From contig CM037877.1 of the NCBI GenBank assembly GCA_021292165.1, positions 114,772,304-114,836,303 on the forward strand: 64,000 nucleotides of DNA, in the 5' to 3' direction. This DNA is from Shinisaurus crocodilurus. Taxonomy: Eukaryota; Chordata; Lepidosauria; Squamata; Shinisauridae. Shown in pieces: positions 12,306-26,163 of this stretch (its first letter is position 1; each line of letters starts with the position of its first letter). The position numbers and the translations under genes were made by a program. Under the pieces are notes generated by a model. It searched no databases, was not told the DNA's origin, and saw only the letters and a program-made list of their open reading frames with translations.

Positions 12306-12490
12306 AGGATTGTGCCCTAAATGAATAAATAAATCCTATTCCCACTTACGTAAGAGTAAGTCCCATTGACCTCAATGGAATTTACTTCTAAGTACACTGT
12401 AACAGTGCATTCTTGTGCATGCTCAGAAGTAAGTTCTACAGAGTTCATGGGGCTTACTTCTAGATAAGTGTGCACAGGATTGCAGCCTGA
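12306..12490. mobile_element. Palindromic MITE, family C, tandem or nested pair
   Basis: The diagnostic words AGTAAGTCCCATTGA, GGCTTACTTCTAGATAAGTG and CACAGGATTGCAGCCTG appear. The family is built as an inverted repeat around a TCAATGG core. At least seven other copies lie in this window. Confidence 0.65.
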
Positions 12491-14833
<2,343 letters not shown>

Positions 14834-15405
14834 CTATTACAATGGCAATCAAAATTTAGTTTTCACTTGATTTTTAAACAATTTATAACATTAAAATTGC
14901 CTTAGACAACCACAACTTAGTAGTGTATCTTCTTTAACATCACTGTACCATTTTGCTTACATACATGTAAGTTGCATGTCTATGTGCTTATATTCAAAAG
15001 ACAAATTTATTTTAATCCCTGAAGAGTTATGGGGAAATGCCTTAAGAGATCATACAGCAGCTGAGTAACTGATGGCAGAAGATACTTAATTAAATGTAAT
15101 GGGGGTCAAAAGTAATCCACGCACCTCAAACCACCCAAATGTACACTAGTGATTTCTGATCAAACTATACAATAGTACCATGTCCTTAATATAACATATT
15201 CATATATCATCATATATATATATTTTTAAAAGTCCCCTTTCAATTCAGTGCAACGCTCTCAATGAATATTTTCTTCAGTTTCCCGTGGGATGCTAATAGA
15301 CTATGTGGGCAGTGGTGGTGAATATGTCTTTCCTGTCACGTACTGGTCCGCACTTCAAAAGTACTGGAGAACGGCTTCTTTACTTTAAGAAAGTGATGAG
15401 TAAAC

Positions 15406-15497
15406 CATCCTTCCCCAATCTGGTGCCCTCCATATATATTGGACTACAGCTTCCCTCAACCCCAGCCAGCAGGGCAGCAGGTCGGGGAAGGCTGATG
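15406..15497. mobile_element. Palindromic hAT MITE, family B, internally deleted
   Basis: CATCCTTCCCCAATCTGGTG and the right-end GGGGAAGGCTG are present, but the central palindrome is shortened to about 92 bp. A target duplication is not readable. Confidence 0.6.
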
Positions 15498-15599
15498 GCA
15501 AACTGGTGAATCTCTCGTCCCAAATAAATTTTATTTAGCCCCTGGTCTGGAGAACAAATACAGAAGCCCCTGAAAATACAGAAGTTGGCTACACCTGGC

Positions 15600-16225
15600 C
15601 GCTCTGCGGCTATAAAGGGAGATTGCAGCTCGGGCTCCTCCTGCCCTGCGCACGGAGTCGTTGTGATCTTGCTCCCAACCCAGCGTCCCCTTGGGTAAGG
15701 TGGTTTATTGCTGTGGATGACTGTCAGCCACTGGTTGATGGGGCTGGGAAGGAATTTTACCTGTAGAGATTGATTGGCTTGTCTCACAGGGTTTTTGCCT
15801 TTCTCACAGCAATATACGGTAAGTTTGTTTAAAGTTACTGTATTTGCCAAGCAGCAACATCACAACTTCAGGACGGATGGCATCAGGCTGGATCCAAGTC
15901 AAAGGGAGAGGAGGTACACCCCCCTCCCTAACAGGAATGGGGGGGTCCTTGTGGGTGGGGGCCACAGGGCTGCAGCCCAGCTCAGGGGCTAGCATGCCGC
16001 GCCGCCCCCAGGGGAGCAGGGAAACATGCACACGGCACATGCTGGGGCATGGCCAACCCATGCTTTGGCAGGACATCTACCCCCCCCTTGGGGTCACCCA
16101 GCATGCGGGCTGCAGTGCAAATTGGCCAGCAGGTGGGCTGGCCAATTCAGGGATCCATCCCCATACCATGTCAAACTCTAAGCTGTAACCAATAAAGTTG
16201 TGGCCAAGTTATAACCCAACCCTGG
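15600..16225 (+). mobile_element. Possible promoter-to-polyA retroelement or LTR-like unit
   Basis: A TATA-like GGCTATAAAGG at about 15608, a GC-rich start region, a donor-like GGGTAAGG at about 15692 and an ACCAATAAAGTTGTGG polyadenylation-type signal near 16188 lie in transcript-like order. No reading frame, primer site or flanking duplication supports a specific class. Confidence 0.3.
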
Positions 16226-16286
16226 CTCTGTGTAATTGCTGGGTGCCTTTCCTGGAACAGCGACCATTAGGCACTTGGGGCACAAG

Positions 16287-16443
16287 TCTGTTCTTCTGGA
16301 ATACACTAACATATATTTGTATTTGTTTTTTAAAAAAAAAAAAACAATTGCAAAGTTAAGCCAGCAATCTCAGTACTGTATTCCAGGAGTAAAGCAGCAA
16401 AGGAAACAAATAATAAAGTGGTTGCTAATGCCATTCTGAAGAG
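16287..16443. repeat. Local tandem duplication, copy 1
   Basis: TCTGTTCTTCTGGAATAC, AGTTAAGCCAGCAATCTCAG, GAGTAAAGCAGCAAAGGAAA and GCTAATGCCATTCTGAAG recur in the same order about 341 bp downstream. Confidence 0.8.
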
Positions 16444-16627
16444 TTCAAAGGAAATCGCACCAAGTTTCCTTTTTTAAAGGACTGAGCAGATTCACACACA
16501 CACTCACTCAGTAGCACATAGCTGTTACGTAAAAAGAAAGCCTTGCTCCCACTCCACCATTGCATCACCACCATTGCAAAGCTGTCTCACACAATTTAAA
16601 ACTTTTTAATTGTATAGTCCTTGCATG

Positions 16628-16808
16628 TCTGTTATTCTGGAATACCACTAAAATACATTATATATATATATATATATATATATACAGTAAAAGCACCAAA
16701 GCAAACTACCAAGTTAAGCAGGCAGTTTCAGTGCTGGTGCTAAACACATTGCATTCAGGGAGTAAAGCAGCAAAAGAAACAAGTGGCTGCTAATGCCATT
16801 TTGAAGGG
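16628..16808. repeat. Local tandem duplication, copy 2
   Basis: This is the diverged second copy of 16287-16443. It has gained a (TA)n run at about 16658-16684 where copy 1 has ATATATTTGT. Confidence 0.8.
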
Positions 16809-16911
16809 GTGGAAAAGCTGGCTCTACAACAGGAAATACAGGGCAAGCAATCAGGAAAGGAGGGGCATCTCCAACACATCATCCACTTCCCCAGGAACAA
16901 CTCTTTCCACC

Positions 16912-17706
16912 CTATTTATTATTTTTTTATTTATTATTTACATTTATTTATCGCCCATCTGGTCGGCAAACCGGCCACCCTGGGCGATGTACACGAGATT
17001 AAATACAGGATAAAATACATTTAAAACATTATAAAATTTTAAAATCTTAGCCCACCCCATATTCCCGCCTGAACAGCCATGTTTTTAGTGAGCAGCAGAA
17101 GCTCAGCAGAGAGGGGGCATGGCGGAGGTCACTCGGGAGAGAGTTCCACAGTACGGGGGCCGCCACAGAAAAGGCCCTCTTCCTAGTCCCCACCAGTCTA
17201 GCTGCTCTGGCTGAAGGGACAAGGAGAAGGCCGTCTGTGGCCGTTCTTGTTGTGCGACCTACTTGGTGTTGCTGGAGACGCTCCTTGAGATAGACTGGAC
17301 CGGAGCCGTATAGGGTTTTAAAGGTCAAAACCAACACCTTGAATTCGGCTCGGCAAGCAACTGGTAGCCAGTGCAACTCCTTCAGCACTGGCGTGATGTG
17401 ATCCCGGCGGCGGCTGCCTTTAACCAGGCGAGCTGCTGCGTTCTGTACCAGCTGTAGCTTCCAAACCATCTTCAAGGGTAACCCCACGTAGAGCGCATTA
17501 CAGTAGTCTAGGCGAGAGGGGACCAAGGCATGAACCACTGATGGGAGCAGATGATTAGGAAGGTAGGGGCGCAGCTGCCGTATCAGATGGAGTTGATACA
17601 GCGCTGCCCGGCTCACAGCTGACACCTGAGCCTCGATGGACAGCTGGGAGTCTAGAATGACCCCCAAGCTGCGGACCTGGTCCTTCAGGGGTAGATGCTT
17701 CCATTC
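16912..17706 (-). mobile_element. 5'-truncated CR1-type LINE with an open reverse-transcriptase C-terminus
   Basis: The minus strand translates from LKDQVRSLGVILDSQLS through SRLDYCNALYVGLP, VQNAAARLV, ITPVLKELHWLPV and AAPVLWNSLPSDLR to WLFRREYGVG. This is the conserved C-terminal part of CR1-clade ORF2 (end of the reverse transcriptase and the region after it). About 206 codons at 17047-17667 are uninterrupted. The 3' tail runs into T-rich ATTTATTTATT on the plus strand. The copy is truncated at its 5' end near 17706, as is usual for CR1, and cannot be functional alone. Confidence 0.93.
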
Positions 17707-18460
17707 CGCATTTTACCGTCCACACCATCAAAGAAAATGCGCAGCTGTCGTGCGCTTTCCCTCCTTAACGGATTTTCCTGCATTAAGCAAAAAGTTGGGA
17801 GAATTGCTGGGAAAACACAGGTGGATTACAAAAGAATGATAGCATTGTCTAGATCACTTGTGAAAAGTGAGTGAATGAGCCATCAGTAAATCCTCATCTG
17901 GAAAAGCCCTAAAGCACATGTGCAAAGACACAGGCTGGATTGTTGCTTTGCGCTTATGTGGTTGTGCAGCTGGGCCAGGTAATGTAGAGGAGTTAGATGA
18001 GGCAGGGACATGATATAGCAGAGAAGATAAAAACCTTGGGGGGGGGGGGAGAATAAGAAAAATTGCATTTTAAAATATTTAAACCAGATTTTTAATTTTT
18101 GAAAAATGTAAATACTAACTTTCTCTTAAATAATAACTAGGTTAACATTAAATGATCTGGATATAAGCATGTTAACTGCACAGTTAATCTCTAAACTGCA
18201 TCAGTGCCTCTACCAGATACAATCTACCAAACATAGGTATTTCATTTTCACCTGATGAAAATAAACTGTTCTAGTCTCTCCAGTAACTATCAAACTTTGC
18301 TTTGACCTATCAGTCATGGGCATTTCATTTTTGTTTTCCAATTTGTTTTTGTGAGGGCAAAGCTGGGCCAAGACAAAGTGAAGTAGAAAGGAGCAACATT
18401 GGAAATAAAAAGAAAAGACAAAATTGTCCAGCAGCAGGCATCTTCCTGCAGTTCCATACT
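17707..18460. other. Intronic sequence without recognised features
   Basis: No exon is seen. There is a G-run at about 18039-18048 and AT-rich sequence beyond it. Confidence 0.45.
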
Positions 18461-18465
18461 TAAAC

Positions 18466-18553
18466 TGCAATCCTGTAACTGCTTGCCTGGGATTAAGGCC
18501 GATTGAATTCAGTGGAATTTATTTCTAAGTAGACATGTATAGGATTGCACTGC
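18466..18553. mobile_element. Palindromic MITE, family C
   Basis: Begins AACTGCAATCCTGTAACTGC, has the TTGAATTCAGTGGAATTTAT core and ends AGACATGTATAGGATTGCA. Confidence 0.7.
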
Positions 18554-18785
18554 TAAACTCAAACTGCCAGGTACTGGTCATAAGAAAGACCCTATATGGG
18601 AATATTTAAAATACATTCCCTCTATAGGTAAAAATGGAAAGCATGCAAAAATATACAGTGAGACAAAGAGATGCAAAGCCTGCGTGTAAGAACAAAACAG
18701 TGTATTTATTTATTTATGTGTAAATTAACATGGTTTAGTGGTCAGATTTGCACCATTATTTGGGAAATATATGAAAAAAGTTTTA

Positions 18786-18857
18786 ATGGGGAACTTGATT
18801 TAAATCACTGATTTAAATCAACCATTTTTCTTGCTGATTTAAATCAATCCACCCTGA
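18786..18857. mobile_element. Right end of a GATTTAAATCA-type hAT-like element
   Basis: Three GATTTAAATCA blocks precede AATCCACCCTG, a terminal motif I associate with a widespread reptile hAT repeat. The left end was not found. Confidence 0.5.
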
Positions 18858-19465
18858 CATTTAGGCATGATGATGATAAACAACAATCACTGTTGTTTTT
18901 ACTCTTGTTAGTTACCACAATATTGTTTGATGCAAAAATGTAATTTGTTCCTGTATTTTCACTGAGGGAAGCTTGCACTTGTTTAAGAATTATATTTTGA
19001 TACAATGAAGGTGGAAAAGTGCAAATATATATAAAGCACATGATTGCTTTTCCCCACTTTCCCAAATTAGATCATTTCTAGCAGAACAAGTGCTGAGTTT
19101 AATCAACCATAACTTACAAAATTAAAATTCTGGTAGGTAGCTGCATGTTGCCAAAAGGCCAAGAACCTCTTTCTGCAGAGCATGGAAATGCTTGTTTTAA
19201 AATTTCAGGTTAAACCAATACTATTTTGCAATTGGGCTTTAAAGTTATAAATTTACATATTGCTGGTGAAACAGACACAAAGATTGCTCTGCTTCTGCTT
19301 TACTGAAATAAATTGTGCCTTCAGTCATTTTCATGGGGCACACCCATCAGTTATCTAAAGTCATACAGAATGCTATTATTAATATGAGTTAAGGTTATTG
19401 AGCAAAATATCTTTATAAGCTTTAAACTGATTCTGAAAGGGCATCAAGGCCAGAATATAGCCCGA

Positions 19466-19618
19466 ATACACACGATGGAGTTCTATTGCTGAAGCTAATC
19501 AGGTCTGGACCCAGTAAATTGCTTGGATGGAAGACATCCTGGGAACCATGTATAAGTTGCTCTGAGTTCTTTAGAGGAAGAGTGGGATAAAAAGTACAAT
19601 CAATCAATCAATCAATCA
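19466..19618 (+). mobile_element. 5S-Sauria SINE
   Basis: The head resembles 5S rRNA (GAAGCTAATCAGGTCTGGAC, then TTGCTTGGATGGAAGACATC and CTGGGAACC). The tail GAGGAAGAGTGGGATAAAAA followed by (ATCA)n resembles the Sauria SINE 3' end. This combination is the known 5S-Sauria type. Confidence 0.8.
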
Positions 19619-19659
19619 ATGGCCTAGAGCTAGAATTCTAGCACACACCAGCAAGTCCC

Positions 19660-19790
19660 TAAGACAGTAAGAGCATAAGAAGATTCCTTCTGGATCAGAC
19701 AAAAGGCCTACATAGTTTAGCATCCTGTTTCCCCACAGTAGCCAACTAGAAGCCTTAGAGAAGGCCACAAGGAGTACATGAAGGCTTGGA
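19660..19790 (+). mobile_element. Ancient amniote interspersed repeat
   Basis: Contains AGAGCATAAGAAGATTCC, TGGATCAGACAAAAGGCC and AGCATCCTGTTTCCCCACAG in the order of a repeat common in reptile genomes. Fragments recur at about 34.22 and 51.92 kb. I do not name the family. Confidence 0.6.
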
Positions 19791-20059
19791 TCCAGAAAAA
19801 CATTACTGGAAGTGGCTGGGGGAGGTGATTCCCCACCCCTCCTCCCCCTGGAATCCTTCCCCACAAGCTCCCCAGAAAGATCTTTCTCAAAGCTCAGGGG
19901 ACCCTCCTGAAAGGGGTGGAGTGGACTATGGCTTGGTAGGCTGGGGTGGAAGGGGGGGATCACTGAAAACTGGGCAGATGCAACTTCTGTGAGCACAGCC
20001 ATGGAACAGCAGTAACAACAGCCTCCCCCATGCTGCAATCCAAATCCAAAGAGTGGGGC

Positions 20060-20066
<7 letters not shown>

Positions 20067-20096
<30 letters not shown>
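20067..20096. repeat. (AC)n microsatellite
   Basis: About 14 AC units. Confidence 0.95.
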
Positions 20097-20097
<1 letters not shown>

Positions 20098-20487
20098 TAT
20101 ATAGTGTGGAAAGTATAAAATTCCTATGTAATGTGAAAATATAACAAGTATTATTTTGTTTTAAATGTAATCCCAGAACTTTGCTCAACTATAAGTAAGA
20201 AAATTTCCTGCCCTGGCTTTTGAAAGACAGGAAGCTCTCTCCCTCTCTCAGGCTGTAAGAGGCCTAGTGAAATTCTTTGAACTGCTGGATATGAGATAAA
20301 GTAGTAGAATAGTTGCTTCAATAGTTATGTTAATCATCCTTACAAGCCTGATTTACAAGGGCATGTCTGTAACCATCAAAGAGGTGTAAACTGTCCTTCT
20401 TTCTCCCTATCCCCACTCCCTATCGAACCTGGTCAGTGATTGCATTATTTACAGCTGGGAACTGGCCAAAGAGAGAAGAAAGCAAAC

Positions 20488-20712
20488 GAGAGTGTTGGAC
20501 TGGGACTCGGGAGATCCGGGTTCTAGTCCCCTCTTGGCCATGAAACTCACTGGGTGACTTTGGGCCAGTCACTGACTCTCAGCCAAACCTACCTCACAGG
20601 GTTGTTGTGAGGATAAAATGAAGAGGAGGAGGAGGATTATGTAAGCCGCCTTGCGTTCCTTGCAGGAAAAAAGGCGGGGTATGAATATAATAAACAAATA
20701 AATAATAAATAG
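20488..20712 (+). mobile_element. Sauria-type SINE
   Basis: GAGTGTTGGACTGGGACTCG, the B-box GGTTCTAGTCC, CTCACAGGGTTGTTGTGAGG and the tail AAGGCGGGGTATGAATATAA then (AATA)n. The first bases of the head are missing. Confidence 0.92.
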
Positions 20713-21063
20713 ATAAATAAGCAAACGCTGACATCAGCAAAATTGCTCGTACACATGTGTAGAGACAAATGCTTGACAAAAAGGTATAAGAGAGATGCAT
20801 TTCTTGTGTTAGGGGTCTCATTCTTCTTTTTTGAGTGACACCATACAGTGCTGTATCTTCACTAAAGGAATTATTTTTTACCCGCTCTGGCTGATTATTG
20901 ACCACAAGTCAGCTGGGAACGAACTTGGGAAGTGGCTTGAGCTTTCTTACCACAATAGTAAACAAAGGCCAAGAACACCAGGGTTAGTCACATGCTTAAT
21001 ATGACATGCTGACCAATTTCAAACTTGAGTTAACTGTGCCCATTTTTACAAATTTTATGTTCC

Positions 21064-21252
21064 ACAGCTTGCTGGAGAAGGAAACAACCCTCAAATAACC
21101 CAACAACGGGCCATCGGTTATCTGAGAGCTGTTTCCACCTCCAAGCCATGCCACCTGGGTTCAGAAGGCACAGCAAGCCGCACCCAAGCAGGTAATTAGG
21201 CAAATGGCACTGTGGCTTGAACAAGCCATGGTGGTCATGCAAACCAGGCCAC
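21064..21252. mobile_element. TIR element, family A, left-truncated
   Basis: Shares AAACAACCCTCAAATAACCC and the right end AACAAGCCATGGTGGTCATG, then CAAACCAGGCCA, with the copies at 0.7 and 7.5 kb. Confidence 0.7.
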
Positions 21253-21939
21253 AGTCACACACATGCATATAATTTTTTTTATTTCGACCAGACATAATAG
21301 TCATGTGAATTTATCTTCTTATACTTTTAGGCATTACTGTGATATATTTTAAATGCTTATTACATTTCATTTGGAAGGTTTCCACATCCTATTTATGACA
21401 AATTTATTTATATGTATTTCGGGTGTAAAGAAGAATGAATATTTAGGGGGCTAATATAGCTGAAAGGCAATGCACATGTACACACTTAAACCTGAAATAA
21501 AGTCAGCTTTCAATTTGAAACTGCACTGTGAACATTGAAAAGAATTAATTCTACATTTTGTATCCACAAAATTAAATTGCTATCATGAAACTGAAGCTGC
21601 TTTTTTCACTTTTAATGCTAAAAATTGAACTATCAGAACCTGAAAAACTGAGTTTTGTAGCCAAAACTAGTTTTATAACTAAAATCCTGGTTTTGTACGA
21701 TTTGTAGTAATTTGTGGTAATTCAGAATTGAATCTGACCATCACAAATGCTGGGAATTTGTGAAATTTTGAATTCCCATGGTAATTAATTTCAGCACTCA
21801 CATACATGTGTTATTATAATTACCATTACTATCACCATCAGACATTGTTTGAGTACACCAGAACATCTCCTATAATTAAAAATACTGTTGGCAGACTTCT
21901 AACAGTTTAAATTATAAATATGCTCCAGGGATCTCCATA

Positions 21940-22258
21940 TGTTCTCTCCAGTCCTAGCCTCTAGTCTTGTTATTTCTCTTTCCCCCCAACTCCTTTCCTC
22001 ACTATTTCTCTCCTTTCACTGCCCCTAGCCTTCTTTCTCCCGCTGCCTAGGCCCTAACCTTGCTCTTTCTCTCCCACTCACCCCTTTATCTCTTCCCTCC
22101 CAGCCTCTAGCTTTGCTATTTCCCCATCTAACTTTTTACCTCGCTGTTTCTCCCTGCTCTTATCCCCTAGCCTCACTCTTTCTCTCCCTTCTACCCATTT
22201 GCCTTTCTAGCCCCTCCAAGCCTCTACTAGCCTTGCTATTTCTCTCCATTGCAGCCAC
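21940..22258. repeat. Pyrimidine-rich degenerate minisatellite
   Basis: About eight diverged units of the form CCTAGCCTTGCTATTTCTCTC occur on a strand almost free of purines. Unit length drifts between about 30 and 45 bp. Confidence 0.75.
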
Positions 22259-22544
22259 CTCTTTTGACTAGTCAGGCCCAGATGGCCACCACTATGTGAG
22301 TAGTCACATCCTCCATGGGAACCATTTTGTGGTGGTGCATACAGCACTTTCTCAAATTCCCAATGTGTCCATGGATCCAAAAATGTTGGGGACCCCTGGG
22401 ATAAGGGGAGAATTAGCACAAATTGAGTGCCGTGACTTAAGCAAGCAGAAATGCTGTCTGCTAAGTCAAAGCCACCATTGGATGCATACCTTAATCAGCA
22501 GAATCACATTGTAAAGCAGGACTGCACCATTTCTGTATCATTTT

Positions 22545-22640
22545 AGGTTTATTTATTTATTTGAAATATGTTTATGCCGCTCCTCAGCCAAAAAGGCTCC
22601 CAGAGCGGCTTACATATAATCAATTAACAAGGTTACAGGT
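22545..22640 (-). mobile_element. LINE 3' tail fragment
   Basis: TTTATTTATTTGAAATATG followed by TGCCGCTCCTCAGCC and CCCAGAGCGGCTTACAT is a typical inverted CR1/L2-like 3' end with a short hairpin. Confidence 0.55.
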
Positions 22641-24470
22641 GGAGGCTGGTATGTTTGAAGAAAAAGTCGCCCATCCACACCTACACCTGCAGTCTGAAAT
22701 GGTACAATCCAGGAAAACCTTTACCACTTCATCCTGCTGTTTGTATAAACTGGCCCTTAAAGTTATTGCTTATCTGATCCGTTCTGCCATGCCTATCCAC
22801 CAAGGTCATTGCCAGTCTTCCCCCCCTTCAGCTCCACCTCCGTCCTTGGATGATCCAATGCCTCATTCTGTGAAACCTGTAAACAGCAGAGAGCAATCTG
22901 ACTTCCTTTCCACTGCCCCTGCGGCAAAGGCTGGAAAAGAGCATGGGATATGGACTCACCAGCCAGGAAGCTTTGCCACTTCTGGGGGTAGGCAGGGAAC
23001 CATGCAAACAAGAGAAGGCTGCGGCTGCTCCTCCTTCTTCTCTCTTGCTTACATACTCTGGGCACAACAGCAGAGAGGACTTTTACTCCCAATGGTGCCT
23101 AGACACCTCTGCTTGCTTTCTTGCTTGCCCGCCCATCATCTCCCTCTATGCAGTGCAACATAGAGGGTTGGTCATAGAAGGAGCAGCCACCTCATCCTCT
23201 CACTCAGTCACCTGCCCTCTCCCTTCAAGTGTCAGGGGCCGGACCTAATGTTGTGCACAGAGCCTCTGTACATAGAAGCTGTACACCTGTAGGCCCTGTA
23301 CACAGGATCCCATCTACAAGCCTTGTTCGCATGCTGCTTCTATGCACGGAAACACTGTGCAAAAGGTCCAGTCAAAGTGTGGAAGTCATTGTGGGGAGTG
23401 GAAGTGGGCATAATACTAATCTCCCTTCCATTTGCTGAAAGCTTCTTCACAGTGCTCCAAGGCAGGGCCTTGAAGCCAAGTCTAGCTCTGTAGCTACTGG
23501 GATGCATTGGCTCTAAGCTAGCCAATTAACTAGATATTAACAGACCATGATTATTTAAGAGGAAATCCAGTTATGAGAATGGAAAAGTCAAAAGTGATGG
23601 GAGGTAGTATCTGAAATGCATTTAAAAGCTTTGATATTTGGCCCCCAGTCGGAACTGCTATTATTATCCAAAACAACAACAACCCCAAAGTGGAATACAA
23701 AGTGGAATAAGAAGAATGTATGGAATTCCTCTCTGATGTTATATTAGTGATATAAAACAACTGTAGTAGAGTATTGTTATATTCTCCTATATGGTTTTTA
23801 CAGTGTTAATCTAGGAAATGAACTAATGGAATAAAATACTATCTGATTGTCCAAATTCATTACCAGATAAAACCAAATTATTCTTCTTATGAGAAGATGC
23901 AGGCCAATTAGGACATGTGTTAAATTGTACATTTTAAAACACTGTGAAAGCAATTGAAATATTACCAAGATGCAAAAACCGCTGTTCTCTTTCCTGCTGC
24001 ACTCTGCCTGTAATTGAGACTAAAAAGAAAAAGAAGACTTTGCTTAATTACCACTTGGAAAGCTTTGTTTACAACCTAAAGTGCATTACAGCCCTGAACA
24101 TCTTCTGCCTTTATCTGGCAGGCAAGCACTATAACCACTTTGTCTTAAATAGCAAACTGAGATTTCAAAATCATAAAATGCTGGAAGGGTTCTTTGCATG
24201 TACCCTATTTGAGCTTCCTAAATGCCATTATTTGCTTGTTGTTGTTATTGTTATTGTTGCCATTCTGAAGGATTACCGGTATATCACTAAGAAAAAGCTT
24301 TATATTTTGCAGTGTATGCAGCTGATCATTGCACAAATGTTTTCAAGAGAAATCACTATATTTCTCCAAGATGGTAGGGGTTTTGCTGTAGATCAAAGTG
24401 AGGGGGGGCTAGGGAGAAAGAAAGATAAATCATCAGAGATCCAAAAATACTTTTCATTTGGAGAAGATAT
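22641..24470. other. Intronic sequence without recognised genes
   Basis: Long open frames at 22561-23163 (plus) and 23944-24483 (plus) have no recognisable domain and no splice-bounded conserved segment, so they are not called as genes. Confidence 0.45.
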
Positions 24471-24477
24471 CAGACCA

Positions 24478-24529
24478 TTTTGATGGCACTGATAGAGTCT
24501 CAGCTCTGTCTCCATTACCCACTGAAGGC
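24478..24529. repeat. About 50-bp direct repeat, copy 1
   Basis: TTTTGATGGCA, CTCAGCTCTGTCTCCATTAC and CCACTGAAGG recur at 25283-25329. Confidence 0.75.
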
Positions 24530-25282
24530 AGCCGTACTCAAGAGCTGACAACAGTAGATTATATTCCCTATAAGATGGTCACCAATATATATATATATGA
24601 TCTTCAACCTCTATTGATTGACCAATTTCACAAGCAAAGACTGGTGAAATGAAGCTGAAATGAACATCATGCTTTAACTCATTGAACCTATCAGGCCTGA
24701 GTTAATCTCACTGTCCACTGTCTCTGATAGAATTCAATTGATCAATCATGTTTCGGTGATAGTACCATTTCACTGGCTTATTGCTTCTTCATTTCAAAGC
24801 TTGACCTGTTAGATATACTTGGACCACTGCTGGTCTCAGATACATAGAGATCAGTCAGCATCACTACCAAAGTCTATTGTCTTATGTCCAAGTTGATAAG
24901 AACTCTGAGAATTTTTGTCTTTCATCTCATGCATGCCAGTGATGCTCCAGGCATAATCACTAGGAAATAAAACTCTACAAAATATAACACTAGACTTCGT
25001 ATTAAAGTGTCTGTCTATCACTCCTGCATTTTCCTTTAATAGTCTATAATATTCTGTTCGCTGCAGTTACCTAGATAAATACAATGATAATTTAATTTCT
25101 TACCAATTTGTATACAAAAACATCTGAAAAGACTATAGTATAGGTTTGGATTTTTCACAGCAGATCTGGTAGTTTTAAATTTTAAATAAGTACATTTTGA
25201 ACATTGAATCTACTGTAGGAGTATGTAAAGACTGGACACTAGTGGTAATTTTCAGAGACTTGAAGGTGGTATCATAGAGCTA

Positions 25283-25329
25283 TTTTGATGGCAGAGTTTC
25301 AGCTCTGTCTCCATCACCCACTGAAGGTA
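25283..25329. repeat. About 50-bp direct repeat, copy 2
   Basis: TTTTGATGGCAGAG, TTCAGCTCTGTCTCCATCAC and CCACTGAAGG. It lacks a few bases relative to copy 1 and lies about 805 bp away. Confidence 0.75.
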
Positions 25330-25601
25330 TATACACATACATTTTGTCTGTTTCATTATGTTATTTAATCAAGCAGGTTTTTCTAGTTTTAATAGTGTTT
25401 CAAAAACCTCTAAAACCTATTTGATCATTGCTCATGGAGGGGGCAGGGAAAACAAGCATGTGTAACAATCATTGCTAAAAAAAAAGGAAAGGCCATCTTA
25501 TATTTTCCTTTTTCATTCACTATTGCAGTAACATACCATTACCAAACTAGCCTCCCAAATTAACACATGCTTTTAACTCTCAGCCTGTTTGCCCAGACTA
25601 A

Positions 25602-25629
25602 TTAATCAACTAAAGCTTTAGTTGATTAA
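25602..25629. repeat. 28-bp perfect palindrome
   Basis: TTAATCAACTAAAG abuts its exact reverse complement with no spacer. Confidence 0.85.
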
Positions 25630-26033
25630 CCTACTGGTTAAACATATCAAAGCTTACAGCCCAATTGAAAATTGCTATTCATATATACATTATGTTAAAA
25701 TATATGCTTTAATAACTTTTTTAAAGAGTTTTTATTATTTTCAAATATGAAAGCTGACTTTAAGGAAGACTGAAGTAAGGGAATATTTGGCTAGCCACTT
25801 TTTTGTGCCATCACCTTTAAGCCTGATGCCATGAAATGCAGTGCTAGTGTAGAGGCTCATGGGATCGGGATGTTACAACTGCAGTTCCACAGTTTTCAGA
25901 GGGACATAAACTAGCTAAAGTGCACAGAAATCTGCTGAAATTATTTGCATTGGTTGCACTGTCTGTTCTTCCCCTCTGTAGCAAATTGTACCTTTTCAGT
26001 AAACATTCACTGACTGTGATTAAAGTACATTTA

Positions 26034-26163
26034 GGGCGCACTCCTATACATGTTTAGACAAAAAGAAGACCTATACAACTCCCAGCACCCCCAGATATGC
26101 TGGCTAGGGTATGCTGGGAGCTGCATGACATTTTTCTGCCTAAACATGCATAGGATTGTGCCC
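26034..26163. mobile_element. Palindromic MITE, family D
   Basis: GGGCGCACTCCTATACATG and the right end CATGCATAGGATTGTGCCC are inverted, and the interior pairs ACTCCCAGCA with TGCTGGGAG. Flanks are tta at both sides, compatible with a degraded TTAA target. Confidence 0.75.

Noticed and set aside
19616..20188. 190-codon minus-strand open frame
   Set aside because: It runs through an (AC)n tract and an old repeat, with no recognisable domain.
22561..23163. 200-codon plus-strand open frame
   Set aside because: It starts inside a LINE 3' tail and shows no protein family resemblance.
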